A stretch of DNA of 16,441 bases from NCBI GenBank assembly GCA_039932095.1, contig JBDTQR010000094.1:1-16441 (forward strand). The letters are read 5' to 3'. Both the position numbers and the translations under genes were made by a program. This DNA is from Stagnihabitans sp039932095 (GTDB lineage Bacteria > Pseudomonadota > Alphaproteobacteria > Rhodobacterales > Rhodobacteraceae). The notes under the pieces are model-generated. The model had not been told where the DNA came from. It saw only the letters and a list, made by a program, of their open reading frames with translations, and did not search any database. Positions 1 through 6,724 of the stretch are shown piece by piece. The stretch's first letter is position 1. Each line of letters starts with the position of its first letter.

Positions 1-48
1 CTGGACGCTTTTAATTGTCGTTATATATCAGAATGTTGCGGCGAAAAT

Positions 49-67
49 CAACCTTAGCGAAAGGTTG
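49..67. repeat. Perfect 7-bp inverted repeat near window start
   Basis: CAACCTT (49-55) and AAGGTTG (61-67) are exact reverse complements around a 5-base loop. It lies in the AT-richer stretch before the first gene. There is no T tract on the plus side, so it is a weak terminator candidate; it could be an operator-like site or the tail of a gene outside the window. The left edge prevents a decision. Nothing else recognisable is in 1-171 except a TTGACA box. Confidence 0.3.
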
Positions 68-108
68 GCGCAAACGGCATGGGGTATGGAGGCCGCGCCC
101 GCAAAGGT

Positions 109-114
109 TTGACA
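109..114 (+). promoter_or_regulatory. TTGACA -35-like box ahead of the DUF1905 gene
   Basis: A consensus TTGACA sits about 58 bases upstream of the chosen ATG at 172. At the expected distance only poor -10 candidates are seen (A-rich GAAAAA around 132-137), so this is half a promoter at best. It is listed because it is the only consensus hexamer in the leader. Confidence 0.25.
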
Positions 115-171
115 ATTGGGGCCTTACTTGAGAAAAAGATTAGCCAATCGCCTAACCATGGAGGCAGAACC

Positions 172-618
172 ATGCCCACGACCAATTTCAAAACCACTCT
201 GAGCGGCAAGACAACCGGTCCGACCGGCATTGTGGTGCCGCCTGAGCATATCGCGGCGCTTGGTGGCGGCAAGAAACCTGCAGTCATGGTCACGGTCAAC
301 GGCTATGCCTATACGACGACCGTCGGCATCATGGACGGGCAAGCCATGCTGCCGTTCAGTTCGGACCATCGCAAGGCGTCCGGCCTGAAGGCGGGCGATC
401 CGATTGAGGTGGCACTGACCCTTGAAACCACGCCGCGGGTGGTGGAGGTGCCAGAGGATCTGGCGTCGGCGCTGGAAGCCGCTGGCCTGCGGGGCACGTT
501 TGACACCTGTGCGCCGTCCAAGCGCAAGGAATGGGTGCGACAGGTGATCGAAGCCAAGGCGGCGGAGACCCGTTTGCGACGCGTGGAGAAAGTGGTCGTT
601 GAGGTGAAGGGCAAGTAG
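172..618 (+). CDS. DUF1905 / YdeI-like family protein
   Basis: Predicted 148-residue cytoplasmic protein. Residues about 5-90 form a DUF1905-type small beta-barrel (TTLSGKTTGPTGIVVPPEHI, then the VMVTVNGYAYTTTVGIMDG region). Residues 93-148 carry the helical YdeI-like tail, with VPEDLASALEAAG and an APSKRKEWVRQVIEAK segment followed by ETRLRRVEKVVVEV. This two-part layout is typical of the 'YdeI/OmpD-associated' family, whose biochemical role is not established. I chose ATG 172 because GGAGG lies just upstream (161-165); the frame is open back to 79, but that 31-residue extension is not family-like. There is no signal peptide or membrane segment. The next plus-strand gene begins 63 bases downstream, so the two may be co-transcribed. 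Family assignment is good; function is unknown. Confidence 0.82.
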   Translation: MPTTNFKTTLSGKTTGPTGIVVPPEHIAALGGGKKPAVMVTVNGYAYTTTVGIMDGQAMLPFSSDHRKASGLKAGDPIEVALTLETTPRVVEVPEDLASALEAAGLRGTFDTCAPSKRKEWVRQVIEAKAAETRLRRVEKVVVEVKGK

Positions 619-647
619 AGCGGTCTGTCGGCCGTGCGACCACCGCT
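619..647 (+). repeat. Small stem-loop between the first two genes
   Basis: AGCGG (619-623) pairs with CCGCT (643-647) and GTCG (627-630) with CGAC (637-640), giving a two-part stem directly after the stop codon. There is no T run, so it is more likely an mRNA-processing or stability element, or chance in GC-rich DNA, than a terminator. Confidence 0.25.
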
Positions 648-681
648 GACCTGACCCGCAGAAGCCGAGGAGAGCGACACA

Positions 682-1071
682 GTGACGGCGATCAGCGCAC
701 AGCAGGACGAACAGCTTCTCGCGGAACTGGGCAGATGCGAGACCGGCGTTTGGGATGCGCTGATCCGTGGCGATATTGCGGCGGACGCGGCGGCCTTGGC
801 GGATAATTTTCTGGGAGTTTACGCCGATGGTTTTGCCGTGAAGGCGGACCATGTCCAATCGCTTGAACACGGCGCGACGATGCAATCATATGATCTGAGC
901 AGTATGCGGGTGATGGCGTTGGGGGCGGACCACGCGGTGCTGTCGTATCGAGCGGATTTCCTGCGCGTCGGGCAAGCCCGGCCAGAGGCGATGTATATCA
1001 GTTCGATCTGGCAACGGACGGCTGCGGGCTGGATCAACGTCTTCAGTCAGGACACATCAGCGGTTGACTGA
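682..1071 (+). CDS. Small DUF4440 / SnoaL-like (NTF2-fold) protein
   Basis: Predicted 129-residue soluble protein. The N-terminal helices (QQDEQLLAELGRCETGVWDA), a central ADNFLGVYADGF segment and the C-terminal strands (VLSYRADF, MYISSIWQRTAAGWINVFSQ) match the NTF2-like fold of DUF4440 proteins. These are small cone-shaped proteins used as ketosteroid-isomerase-like enzymes or binding modules. The start is GTG at 682, preceded by GAGGAGAG (667-674), a clear ribosome binding site; no in-frame ATG is better placed. The specific substrate cannot be told from sequence. It sits 63 bases after the DUF1905 gene on the same strand and faces the methyltransferase gene tail-to-tail. Confidence 0.75.
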   Translation: MTAISAQQDEQLLAELGRCETGVWDALIRGDIAADAAALADNFLGVYADGFAVKADHVQSLEHGATMQSYDLSSMRVMALGADHAVLSYRADFLRVGQARPEAMYISSIWQRTAAGWINVFSQDTSAVD

Positions 1072-1193
1072 AGGTTACAGGCCATGGGACCGAACAAGGG
1101 TGGATGGACCCGACCGCGCAGGTCTGGGCCCTGAAGATGTGTCACTCAGCGATGTCAGAGGGCGGTGCCGTCCCGTGCGGGAGGTCGGGCGCT

Positions 1194-1224
1194 GCCCGGC
1201 GCGCATATGCGCTTGATGCCGGGC
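1194..1224. repeat. Inverted repeat enclosing a GCGCATATGCGC palindrome
   Basis: GCCCGGC (1194-1200) and GCCGGGC (1218-1224) are perfect inverted repeats. Between them lies the 12-base palindrome GCGCATATGCGC (1201-1212). This is the main structured element in the 242-base gap 1072-1313 between convergent genes. No coding potential with a ribosome binding site was seen in the gap. It may help terminate transcription or be a protein-binding palindrome; no T tract follows. Confidence 0.3.
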
Positions 1225-1289
1225 GAAGAAGGCGGATGAGTGAGTTCGGTTCCGTCAACACTCTTTCTGCGGTGGCAAAGTCCGAGCCT

Positions 1290-1308
1290 AAGGCCCAAGA
1301 CGGCTTTT
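1290..1308 (+). terminator. Weak stem-loop with short T run between convergent genes
   Basis: AAGGCC (1290-1295) pairs with GGCTTT (1302-1307; one G-T pair) around a 6-base loop, and T1305-T1308 forms a short T run. It is placed to stop plus-strand transcription before it runs into the methyltransferase gene. Weak by standard criteria. Confidence 0.3.
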
Positions 1309-1313
1309 CGCGA

Positions 1314-1994
1314 TTAAGGCTGCAGCGACTGGCTTACCCAACCGCGAAATGTGAAGCCAGCATAGAATTGCCGCACATTGCCAAACCCGGCCTCTTGCAG
1401 CAGCGCTTCGTCTTCTGCAGGGCTGAGGATCGGCAACTCGGCGGCGATCTTGGAGGCGCCTTCCCGGGCGCGTTCGGCGGGGACGCCATTGTGGATGGCG
1501 AAGGCGGCATAGCGGTCGAGCCAGACGGTGCGTTCAGCTTTGTCGCCGGGGATGGAGAGGTGGGCGACGATGAAGGGGGCACCGGGTTTCAGTCGGGCGC
1601 GGATGGCTTGCAGGGTGGCGAGTTTGTCCGCGACGGGAACGAAATGCATGGTCAGGATGCAGGTGGCGGCGTCGTGGCGGCGCAACGGCGCGTCGTTGAC
1701 ATAGCCTTCGATCAGGTTGGCGCGGGCGGCATCGGGGCCCATGGTCCGGGTGGCGAGGGCAAGCATTGCGGCGCTGGGGTCGACGCTGGTGAAGCGCCAG
1801 TCAGGGTGGTTGCGGGCGAAATGGCTGAGTTCAAGACCGCCGCCGGCACCGAGGATGAAAAGACGTGCTGCCTTGGGAAGATGTTCGGACAGCAACAGGT
1901 CGGTCATCGTGATCAGGCTGTCATAGCCCGGCACCTGACGGCGCGGGCCCTCGGCGTAGCGGGTGACAGCATCGGGGTCGCTGAAGGGGGTCAA
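1314..1994 (-). CDS. Class I SAM-dependent methyltransferase (CmoA/YecO-like)
   Basis: Predicted 226-residue Rossmann-fold methyltransferase. The glycine-rich motif I is LFILGAGGGLELSHF (45-59), followed by the acidic ribose-binding loop SVDPSAAMLALA (70-81) and motif IV-like ATCILTMHFVPV (110-121). The early VPGYDSL (21-27) resembles the VPGY segment of CmoA/YecO proteins, but the rest is too divergent to claim CmoA activity; the substrate is unknown. The start is TTG at 1994, whose last two bases are the first two of the yidD stop (TTGA overlap), which suggests translational coupling. An internal Met30 is too late because it would remove the VPGY segment. It is the last gene of the rpmH-rnpA-yidD run and ends at TAA, facing the plus-strand genes. 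Confidence 0.8.
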   Translation of the reverse strand: MTPFSDPDAVTRYAEGPRRQVPGYDSLITMTDLLLSEHLPKAARLFILGAGGGLELSHFARNHPDWRFTSVDPSAAMLALATRTMGPDAARANLIEGYVNDAPLRRHDAATCILTMHFVPVADKLATLQAIRARLKPGAPFIVAHLSIPGDKAERTVWLDRYAAFAIHNGVPAERAREGASKIAAELPILSPAEDEALLQEAGFGNVRQFYAGFTFRGWVSQSLQP

Positions 1995-2245
1995 CGGTGT
2001 TGCTCGCGGTCAAACTCGGGGTCGGCGCCGGGGACCGGGTCGTAGCCATGGCCGCCCCATGGATGACAGCGGCACAGGCGATGGGCGGCGAGATAGCCGC
2101 CTTTCAGCGCGCCGTCGCGGTCGAGCGCCTCCAGCGCGTAGACCGAGCAGGTCGGCTGGTAGCGGCAGTCCATGCCGAGCCAAGGGCTGAGAAACAGCCG
2201 GTAGGCCTGAACGGGCAGGGCGAGGATACGGGCGGCGGGGGTCAT
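1991..2245 (-). CDS. yidD: Membrane protein insertion efficiency factor YidD
   Basis: Predicted 84-residue protein. It carries the family signature: an amphipathic N-terminal helix (ILALPVQAYRLFLSPWLG), then CRYQPTCSVYALEAL with the paired cysteines, GALKGGYLAAHRLCRC, and HPWGGHGYDPVP. YidD is a small inner-membrane-associated protein that assists YidC-dependent membrane protein insertion. It lies directly after rnpA with an ATGA start/stop overlap (2242-2245), the conserved arrangement in bacteria. Length is normal for the family. In most relatives I recall yidC following soon after; here a methyltransferase follows instead. Confidence 0.95.
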   Translation of the reverse strand: MTPAARILALPVQAYRLFLSPWLGMDCRYQPTCSVYALEALDRDGALKGGYLAAHRLCRCHPWGGHGYDPVPGADPEFDREQHR

Positions 2246-2661
2246 TTGCGGTCCCGGTGGACGGAGGACAACGCAGATGTAAGGTCGGAGAGCAGATCTG
2301 TGAAGGGGCGCGACACCGTGGCCTCGGGTCTGACAACCAGAACGTAGTCCCAGCCGGGTTGCGCGAGGCCGGGGAGGATGTCGCGGGCGAGGGCGCGCAA
2401 GCGGCGTTTGGCGCGGTTGCGGGTGACCGCGTTGCCGATCTTCTTGGAAGCGGTAAAGCCGACGCGGGTGACAGGCTGGTCATCGGCGCGGTTGCGGGCC
2501 TGCAGCATGAAGCTGGGGGTGCCCTGACGGCGGGCGGAGGCGGCTTTCAGGAAATCCGGGCGGTTGCGCAGGGTTTCGAGTTGCACAAAATGCGAAACCG
2601 CCGGAGGGGGGCCGGACGCGGTGGCGGTGTCGCCCTTGTCCGGTGCCTGCGGCGGTGTCAT
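2242..2661 (-). CDS. rnpA: Ribonuclease P protein component
   Basis: Predicted 139-residue basic protein, the protein subunit of RNase P that with its RNA removes the 5' leader of pre-tRNA. The core is clear: LRNRPDFLKA (31-40), VTRVGFTASKKIGNAVTRNR (64-83) continuing into AKRRLRALARDI, which holds the RNR motif, and DYVLVVRP (105-112). I chose ATG 2661 because GGAGAG lies just ahead of it; an in-frame ATG at 2673 would add four residues but has a poorer ribosome binding site. The N-terminal 25 residues are proline/alanine rich and not conserved, as in other alphaproteobacteria. rpmH lies 40 bases upstream and yidD overlaps the stop. Confidence 0.95.
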   Translation of the reverse strand: MTPPQAPDKGDTATASGPPPAVSHFVQLETLRNRPDFLKAASARRQGTPSFMLQARNRADDQPVTRVGFTASKKIGNAVTRNRAKRRLRALARDILPGLAQPGWDYVLVVRPEATVSRPFTDLLSDLTSALSSVHRDRK

Positions 2662-2701
2662 GCGTCTCTCCATCGTCCGACCCCGGAGGGGCCGGTCAGG
2701 A

Positions 2702-2836
2702 TCAGGCCGACAGTTTCTTGCGACCGCGCGCGCGGCGGGCGTTCAGGACCAGACGGCCGCCCTTGGTCGCCATGCGGGCACGAAAACCGTGGCGGCGGGC
2801 GCGGACGAGGTTCGAAGGTTGAAAGGTGCGCTTCAT
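2702..2836 (-). CDS. rpmH: 50S ribosomal protein L34
   Basis: 44-residue highly basic protein reading MKRTFQPSNLVRARRHGFRA then RMATKGGRLVLNARRARGRK and KLSA, an almost textbook L34. It is a component of the large ribosomal subunit. GGAGACC just upstream is the ribosome binding site. It heads the rpmH-rnpA-yidD-methyltransferase group and is driven by the promoter at 2896-2924. Length and sequence are normal. Confidence 0.98.
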   Translation of the reverse strand: MKRTFQPSNLVRARRHGFRARMATKGGRLVLNARRARGRKKLSA

Positions 2837-2852
2837 CGCGGTCTCCATCATG

Positions 2853-2876
2853 CCCCGAAGCCCGAAAGATTCGGGG
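2853..2876 (-). promoter_or_regulatory. Stem-loop in the rpmH leader
   Basis: CCCCGAA (2853-2859) and TTCGGGG (2870-2876) are perfect inverted repeats around a 10-base loop. The stem lies in the predicted 5' untranslated region of rpmH, between the promoter and the ribosome binding site. It could set mRNA stability or act in autogenous control; there is no direct evidence. Confidence 0.35.
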
Positions 2877-2895
2877 GCGTAAACTTGAAGTCCGT

Positions 2896-2924
2896 CCTTT
2901 AGGGGGGCTGGCGGGGTAAGTCAA
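2896..2924 (-). promoter_or_regulatory. Sigma-70-type promoter for rpmH-rnpA
   Basis: Reading the minus strand, TTGACT (2924-2919) is followed by a 17-base spacer and TAAAGG (2901-2896). The -35 matches 5 of 6 consensus bases and the spacer is ideal; the -10 is moderate. The predicted start of transcription is about 50 bases ahead of the rpmH ATG. Confidence 0.65.
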
Positions 2925-2933
2925 CGCAGGCGG

Positions 2934-2948
2934 GGCGAAATCTTCGCC
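2934..2948. repeat. Perfect 6-bp inverted repeat upstream of the rpmH promoter
   Basis: GGCGAA (2934-2939) and TTCGCC (2943-2948) form a perfect hairpin with a 3-base loop, about ten bases upstream of the rpmH -35 box and downstream of the lpxK stop. It may be the end of the lpxK transcript or an upstream regulatory site. On the minus strand the T-rich bases precede rather than follow the stem, so it is not a classic terminator. Confidence 0.3.
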
Positions 2949-3018
2949 AAAATCAGCAGAGCCGGTGGAAATGCCGGGCAGGGTGAAAAAGCGTTCGTTA
3001 GGGGGATGGGCGTGGCTG

Positions 3019-4005
3019 TCAAAGGCCGGTCCGGGTCAGGGCGGTGTCCAGTTCTGTCCAGTCGGCCAGCCGGAGCCGCACGACCAGTGTCAAGACCTGG
3101 GTTCGGAAGCGTTGCGGCAGGCGGACGGCGTCTTTTTCGGTGGTGACCAATTGCGCGCCACGCGCTGCCGCCTCCAGTTCAAGGCGCTTCATCAGGGCTT
3201 CGGACAACGGTTGGTGATCGTCGAGGGCGACTTCGCGGACAATCTCTGCCCCCTCGCCGCGCAGGGTGGCGAAGAATTTGGCGGGGTTGCCGATCCCGGC
3301 GAAGGCGATGACTTTGGCCCCCTGCCAGTCCATGCCCATCTGCAAGGGGGTCAGAACACCGGACAGCACGGGTTTGCCAAGGTCGGGCCAGGTGGTGCGG
3401 AACTGGGTCTGTGCAGCGGCGTCACCGATGGCGAGGATCAGATCGGCGCGCTTGAGCCCGGTCGTCACCGGTTCGCGCAGAGGGCCGGCGGGCAGGCAGC
3501 GGCCATTGCCGAAGCCCTGGGCGGCATCGACCACGATCAGCGACAGGTCTTTGACCACCGAGGGGTTCTGAAAGCCGTCGTCGAGCAGGATGACCGTGGC
3601 CCCGGCGCCTTCGGCCAGGTGGACGGCGGCGGCGCGGTCGCGGCCGATGAAAGTGCTGGCGAAGGCGGACAGCAGCAGGGGTTCGTCACCGACCTGTGCC
3701 GCAGAATGCCGGTTTTCAATGACTTGCAGCGGGCCGGGCAGGCTGCCGCCATAGCCGCGACTGACCACTGCGACCTTGTGGCCGCGCGCCTGCAGCCGCT
3801 CGATGAGGGCTATGGTGGTCGGGGTCTTGCCGGTGCCACCGATATTGAGATTGCCGATGCAGACCACCGGTACCTTGGCGCGGTAGCCCGGTCCCGCCAC
3901 CCGGCGCGCAGTGGCAGCGCCGTAAAGCCAGCCCAGCGGGGCCAGGGCGAGGGCAGCCAGACCGGGTTGGCTGGACGGGTTTTGCCAGAAGGCGGGCGGG
4001 CGCAT
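3019..4005 (-). CDS. lpxK: Tetraacyldisaccharide 4'-kinase LpxK
   Basis: Predicted 328-residue inner-membrane-associated kinase that phosphorylates the 4' position of the lipid A disaccharide precursor. It shows the N-terminal hydrophobic segment GLAALALAPLGWLYGAAT (15-32), the P-loop VVCIGNLNIGGTGKTPTT (47-64), VVSRGYGG (80-87), GDEPLLLS (106-113) and ILLDDGFQN (139-147), all LpxK hallmarks, plus the late DDHQPLSEAL and LVTTEKDAVRLP segments. ATG 4005 is chosen because it shares one base with the waaA-like stop (TGATG), a coupled arrangement. The open frame continues upstream to 4338, but that part is the antisense/other-frame shadow of the waaA-like gene. Length is normal. It is the last gene of the DUF4170-waaA-lpxK group. 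Confidence 0.95.
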   Translation of the reverse strand: MRPPAFWQNPSSQPGLAALALAPLGWLYGAATARRVAGPGYRAKVPVVCIGNLNIGGTGKTPTTIALIERLQARGHKVAVVSRGYGGSLPGPLQVIENRHSAAQVGDEPLLLSAFASTFIGRDRAAAVHLAEGAGATVILLDDGFQNPSVVKDLSLIVVDAAQGFGNGRCLPAGPLREPVTTGLKRADLILAIGDAAAQTQFRTTWPDLGKPVLSGVLTPLQMGMDWQGAKVIAFAGIGNPAKFFATLRGEGAEIVREVALDDHQPLSEALMKRLELEAAARGAQLVTTEKDAVRLPQRFRTQVLTLVVRLRLADWTELDTALTRTGL

Positions 4006-5198
4006 CAGGCGGTGCCGTCCATCAGATTGCGAATCAGCGACATGGCGCGGTCGGTCGCCTCGGTTCCTTCGGACGCGATGATCCAGGCGGCGCGGGCCTG
4101 TCGGGCGGCGCGGTCGGGTGACAAGAGGTCGCCAAGCGCCTCGGCCAGATCGCGGCCAGAGGCCACCATGCGGGCGGCGCGGGCAGCACCAAGACGGCCG
4201 CAGACCGGGCCATAAATGCCGGGATTGGGGCCGTAAAGAATTGCTGAACCGAGCGCGGCAGGCTCCATCGGGCTGCGGGCACAGCCATCGCCATGCAGAC
4301 TGCCGCCCAGAAAGGTGACCGGGGCCAGACGATACCACAGGCCATATTCGCTGGCGTCGGGGATATAGACCTCGGTTTCGCCATCGGGATCCTGATCGCG
4401 GCGGCGCAGGGCGACGCGCCAGCCCTCTTCCGCCTCCAGTCTGGCGGCGATGTCGGGCGCGAGGTCAGGGTCTTGCGGCACCAGAATCAACAACAGGCGG
4501 TGGGCGAGTTGCAGCGACTGGCGATGGGCGGTGATCACGTCTGCCAGTTCGTCGGCAGTGACATCGGCGGCGAGCCAGGTCGGTCTGGTCGCCATGACCT
4601 CGGCCAAAGCCTCGCGGTCCCGTTCGACATAGGGCAGCGCGGCACTGGCCTCTTCCATGCGGCCGGTCACCTCGATCTGACCGGGTTCGGCGCCCAGTTT
4701 GCGAAAGATCCGGGCAGCGGCATCATCCAGCACCATCAGATGGCGAAAGCCGTGCAGGGTGGATTTGATCAGACCGGGATACCAGCCGTCACGGTCGTGA
4801 ATCAGATGGGGCGCGCGGCCCGCTACCATCAGCACCGGCAGGTGGCGCTGACTACATTCGTAGACCATGGCGGGGTGCAGTTCTCCGTCGGAGAACACCG
4901 CGATCTCGGGGCGCCAGTGGTCGAGAAAATCCTGGACATCGGGCGGAAAATCCGGTGGTGGCGGCTGATGGATCGCGTCTGTGGGCAAGTGCGACGGCAC
5001 GGTGCAGGTCAACACGACCTGAACACCGTCATCTTCGATCAGGTGGCGGGCAAGCTCTTGCATCGCGGCCAGCACCTCTTCGCCTGCCGCATGCAGCCAG
5101 ACCAACGCCCCCGCCGGACGCGCCGGACGCTGGGGGGGCGCAAAAGGTCCGGGGCGGGCGGCGAGGTTGTAGAGGGTCAGACCAAGGGAATACGACAT
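4005..5198 (-). CDS. Divergent Kdo transferase-like (WaaA/KdtA) glycosyltransferase
   Basis: Predicted 397-residue GT-B glycosyltransferase related to WaaA, which adds Kdo to lipid A precursor. Recognisable parts: RPAGALVWLHAAGEEVLAAM (27-46, the acceptor loop with a Glu that would be the catalytic base), SDGELHPAMV in place of the usual TELWPN, RPTWLAADVTADE (205-217), and GGSLHGDGCARSPMEPAALG (298-317), the nucleotide-sugar side. It differs from typical WaaA: the N-terminal membrane anchor and following arginine-rich segment are largely missing, HA-SVGE is shortened to HAAGEE, and the usual RHPER-type motif reads VPQDPDLAP. It may be a second, specialised Kdo- or LPS-sugar transferase, with canonical waaA elsewhere. 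The lpxK start overlaps its stop, supporting an LPS role. The ribosome binding site is poor. Confidence 0.75.
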   Translation of the reverse strand: MSYSLGLTLYNLAARPGPFAPPQRPARPAGALVWLHAAGEEVLAAMQELARHLIEDDGVQVVLTCTVPSHLPTDAIHQPPPPDFPPDVQDFLDHWRPEIAVFSDGELHPAMVYECSQRHLPVLMVAGRAPHLIHDRDGWYPGLIKSTLHGFRHLMVLDDAAARIFRKLGAEPGQIEVTGRMEEASAALPYVERDREALAEVMATRPTWLAADVTADELADVITAHRQSLQLAHRLLLILVPQDPDLAPDIAARLEAEEGWRVALRRRDQDPDGETEVYIPDASEYGLWYRLAPVTFLGGSLHGDGCARSPMEPAALGSAILYGPNPGIYGPVCGRLGAARAARMVASGRDLAEALGDLLSPDRAARQARAAWIIASEGTEATDRAMSLIRNLMDGTA

Positions 5199-5245
5199 GG
5201 GCGGAGGGTCAGACGGTCAGGAGGACAGGATCACGTGAGAGCAGA

Positions 5246-5491
5246 TCACGACGTCATGGCTTCGGTCGCGGAACCGGGTTTGGCCTCTTCGCGCAGGCGG
5301 TGAATGTTGGCGATGAAATAGCGCATATGGGCATTATCGACAGTGCGCTGCGCCTCGGCCTTCCAGGCCAGATAGGCGGTTTCGTAATTGGGGAACATGC
5401 CGACGATGTGGATTTTCGAAACATCGCGGAAGACGTTTTTCTCGGGGGCGACAAGTTCACCACCAAAGACGAGATGCAGACGTTGGGTCAT
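5246..5491 (-). CDS. DUF4170 family protein
   Basis: Predicted 81-residue small soluble protein. The sequence MTQRLHLVFGGELVAPEKNV followed by IHIVGMFPNYETAYLAWKAE and RYFIANIHRLRE matches the DUF4170 family, which I know mainly from alphaproteobacteria next to lipid A genes. Function is unknown. The ATG at 5491 has a GGAG at moderate distance. The waaA-like gene begins 47 bases downstream. In relatives I recall DUF4170 lying after an inositol-monophosphatase-family gene and before an acyltransferase gene; neither neighbour is adjacent here. Confidence 0.85.
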   Translation of the reverse strand: MTQRLHLVFGGELVAPEKNVFRDVSKIHIVGMFPNYETAYLAWKAEAQRTVDNAHMRYFIANIHRLREEAKPGSATEAMTS

Positions 5492-5603
5492 GGGAAGGCT
5501 CCGGTAGGGTTGATTGGGTCTTACTGCAAAACCAGGGTAAGGGGAAACTGGTTAAGCGGAGCGGAAGCTCATAATATGTCCGGAACGAGCGGGAGGGACG
5601 GCC

Positions 5604-6677
5604 ATGACGGTGCAAGATCGGGTGGATGCGGCGATTGACGCGGCTTTGGGCGAGCGGATCGTCGGATGCGTGGTTCTGGTGCAAAAGCCGGGCCAGATGA
5701 CCTATGCGCGGGCGGCGGGGCTGGCGGACCGCGAGACCGGACGCGGCATGGCGCGGGACGCGGTGTTCCGGCTGGCCTCGGTCACCAAACCGATCGTGGC
5801 GGCCTGCGTGCTGCGGATGGTGGATCTTGGCCTTATTGGACTGGACGATCCGGTGACGAATTTTCTGCCAAGATTCAGACCGCGCTGTCCCGATGGGACA
5901 GAGGCGGTCATTCGGATCCGCGATCTGCTGACCCACACCTCGGGGTTGGGTTATGACGGGCCGGGGGCGTATCCAAGAGGATTGTCGGGACCGCTGATGT
6001 CGCTGGACGAGGTGATGCGGCGGATGGCGGAACAGCCCTTGATGTTCGCGCCCGGCACCCGATGGGAATATGGCATGTCGCTGGACGTGCTGGGCGCGGT
6101 GGTGGCCGAAATCAACGGGAGCGACGTGGGAGGGGCGGTGGCGCGCCATGTCACGGGGCCGCTTGGAATGGTCGATACGTTATTTGGCGTCAGCGACAAG
6201 GCGCGGCTGGCGGTGCCATATAGGGATGGGCCGCCGCCGATACGGATGGCAGGAGAAGTTGGCCACGGCGAGACGCGGTTTTCGGTGGACCGGATCCTTG
6301 AGCCGCGGGCGCCGCAATCGGGCGGGGCCGGGATGGCCGGAACGGCGGATGATGTGCTGCGGTTGCTGGCGGCACTGCAGGGAGATTTCCTGTCACCGCC
6401 CTTGCGCGCCGCCGCGCTGGCCAACCAGATCGGTGACGTGCCGCGCCGGGCGAGTGATGCGGGCAAGCGGTTCGGCTTTCTGGGGGCGGTGACGGTGGAC
6501 CCTGCGGCGGCGGGCACGGCGATGCCGAAGGGCGCGGTGGATTGGGGCGGGGCCTGGGGCCACAACTGGGTGATTGATCCGCAGTCCGGGACAGTGGTGG
6601 TCTGTTGCACCAACACGACGTTCGAGGGTTGCAACGGGCCGTTCCGCGAAGAGATTGCCGCGGCGGTGTTTGGCTAG
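5604..6677 (+). CDS. Serine beta-lactamase-fold hydrolase (class C / EstB-like)
   Basis: Predicted 357-residue serine hydrolase of the beta-lactamase/penicillin-binding fold. The nucleophile motif is SVTK (S59, K62) in FRLASVTKPIVAACVL. RDLLTHTSGLGYDG (106-119) is the usual helix-loop after it, the catalytic Tyr is probably Y156 in WEYGMSLDVLG, and the third motif is likely WGGAWGHNW (314-322) with GAGMAGTADDVLRL (241-254) ahead of it. There is no signal peptide, so it is probably cytoplasmic and more likely an esterase, amidase or peptidase than a resistance enzyme. ATG 5604 has GGGAGGG 8 bases upstream. It is divergent from DUF4170 across a 112-base gap and followed by the helicase on the same strand. 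Substrate unknown. Confidence 0.85.
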   Translation: MTVQDRVDAAIDAALGERIVGCVVLVQKPGQMTYARAAGLADRETGRGMARDAVFRLASVTKPIVAACVLRMVDLGLIGLDDPVTNFLPRFRPRCPDGTEAVIRIRDLLTHTSGLGYDGPGAYPRGLSGPLMSLDEVMRRMAEQPLMFAPGTRWEYGMSLDVLGAVVAEINGSDVGGAVARHVTGPLGMVDTLFGVSDKARLAVPYRDGPPPIRMAGEVGHGETRFSVDRILEPRAPQSGGAGMAGTADDVLRLLAALQGDFLSPPLRAAALANQIGDVPRRASDAGKRFGFLGAVTVDPAAAGTAMPKGAVDWGGAWGHNWVIDPQSGTVVVCCTNTTFEGCNGPFREEIAAAVFG

Positions 6678-6679
6678 GC

Positions 6680-6695
6680 GCCTCCGGCGGGAGGC
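6680..6695 (+). terminator. Stem-loop just after the hydrolase gene
   Basis: GCCTCC (6680-6685) pairs with GGAGGC (6690-6695) around the loop GGCG, three bases after the stop, with GTTTT following at 6701-6705. It resembles a weak Rho-independent terminator. The same GCCTCCGGCGGG core recurs at 16012. Confidence 0.45.
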
Positions 6696-6724
6696 TGAGG
6701 GTTTTGACGGCGGCGTGCGGCTGG

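Noticed and set aside
1104..2045. 313-codon plus-strand open frame across the methyltransferase gene
   Set aside because: It is the antisense shadow of the methyltransferase; it has no ribosome binding site and its translation is low-complexity without a recognisable domain.
2965..5303. Long plus-strand open frames of 416 and 336 codons opposite lpxK and the waaA-like gene
   Set aside because: High GC produces long antisense frames; their Gly/Gln/Asp/His-rich translations show no family features, while the minus strand encodes clear LpxK and glycosyltransferase motifs.
5604..6677. Antibiotic-resistance beta-lactamase
   Set aside because: No signal peptide, and the overall pattern fits the broad serine-hydrolase family; there is no sign of horizontal transfer around it.
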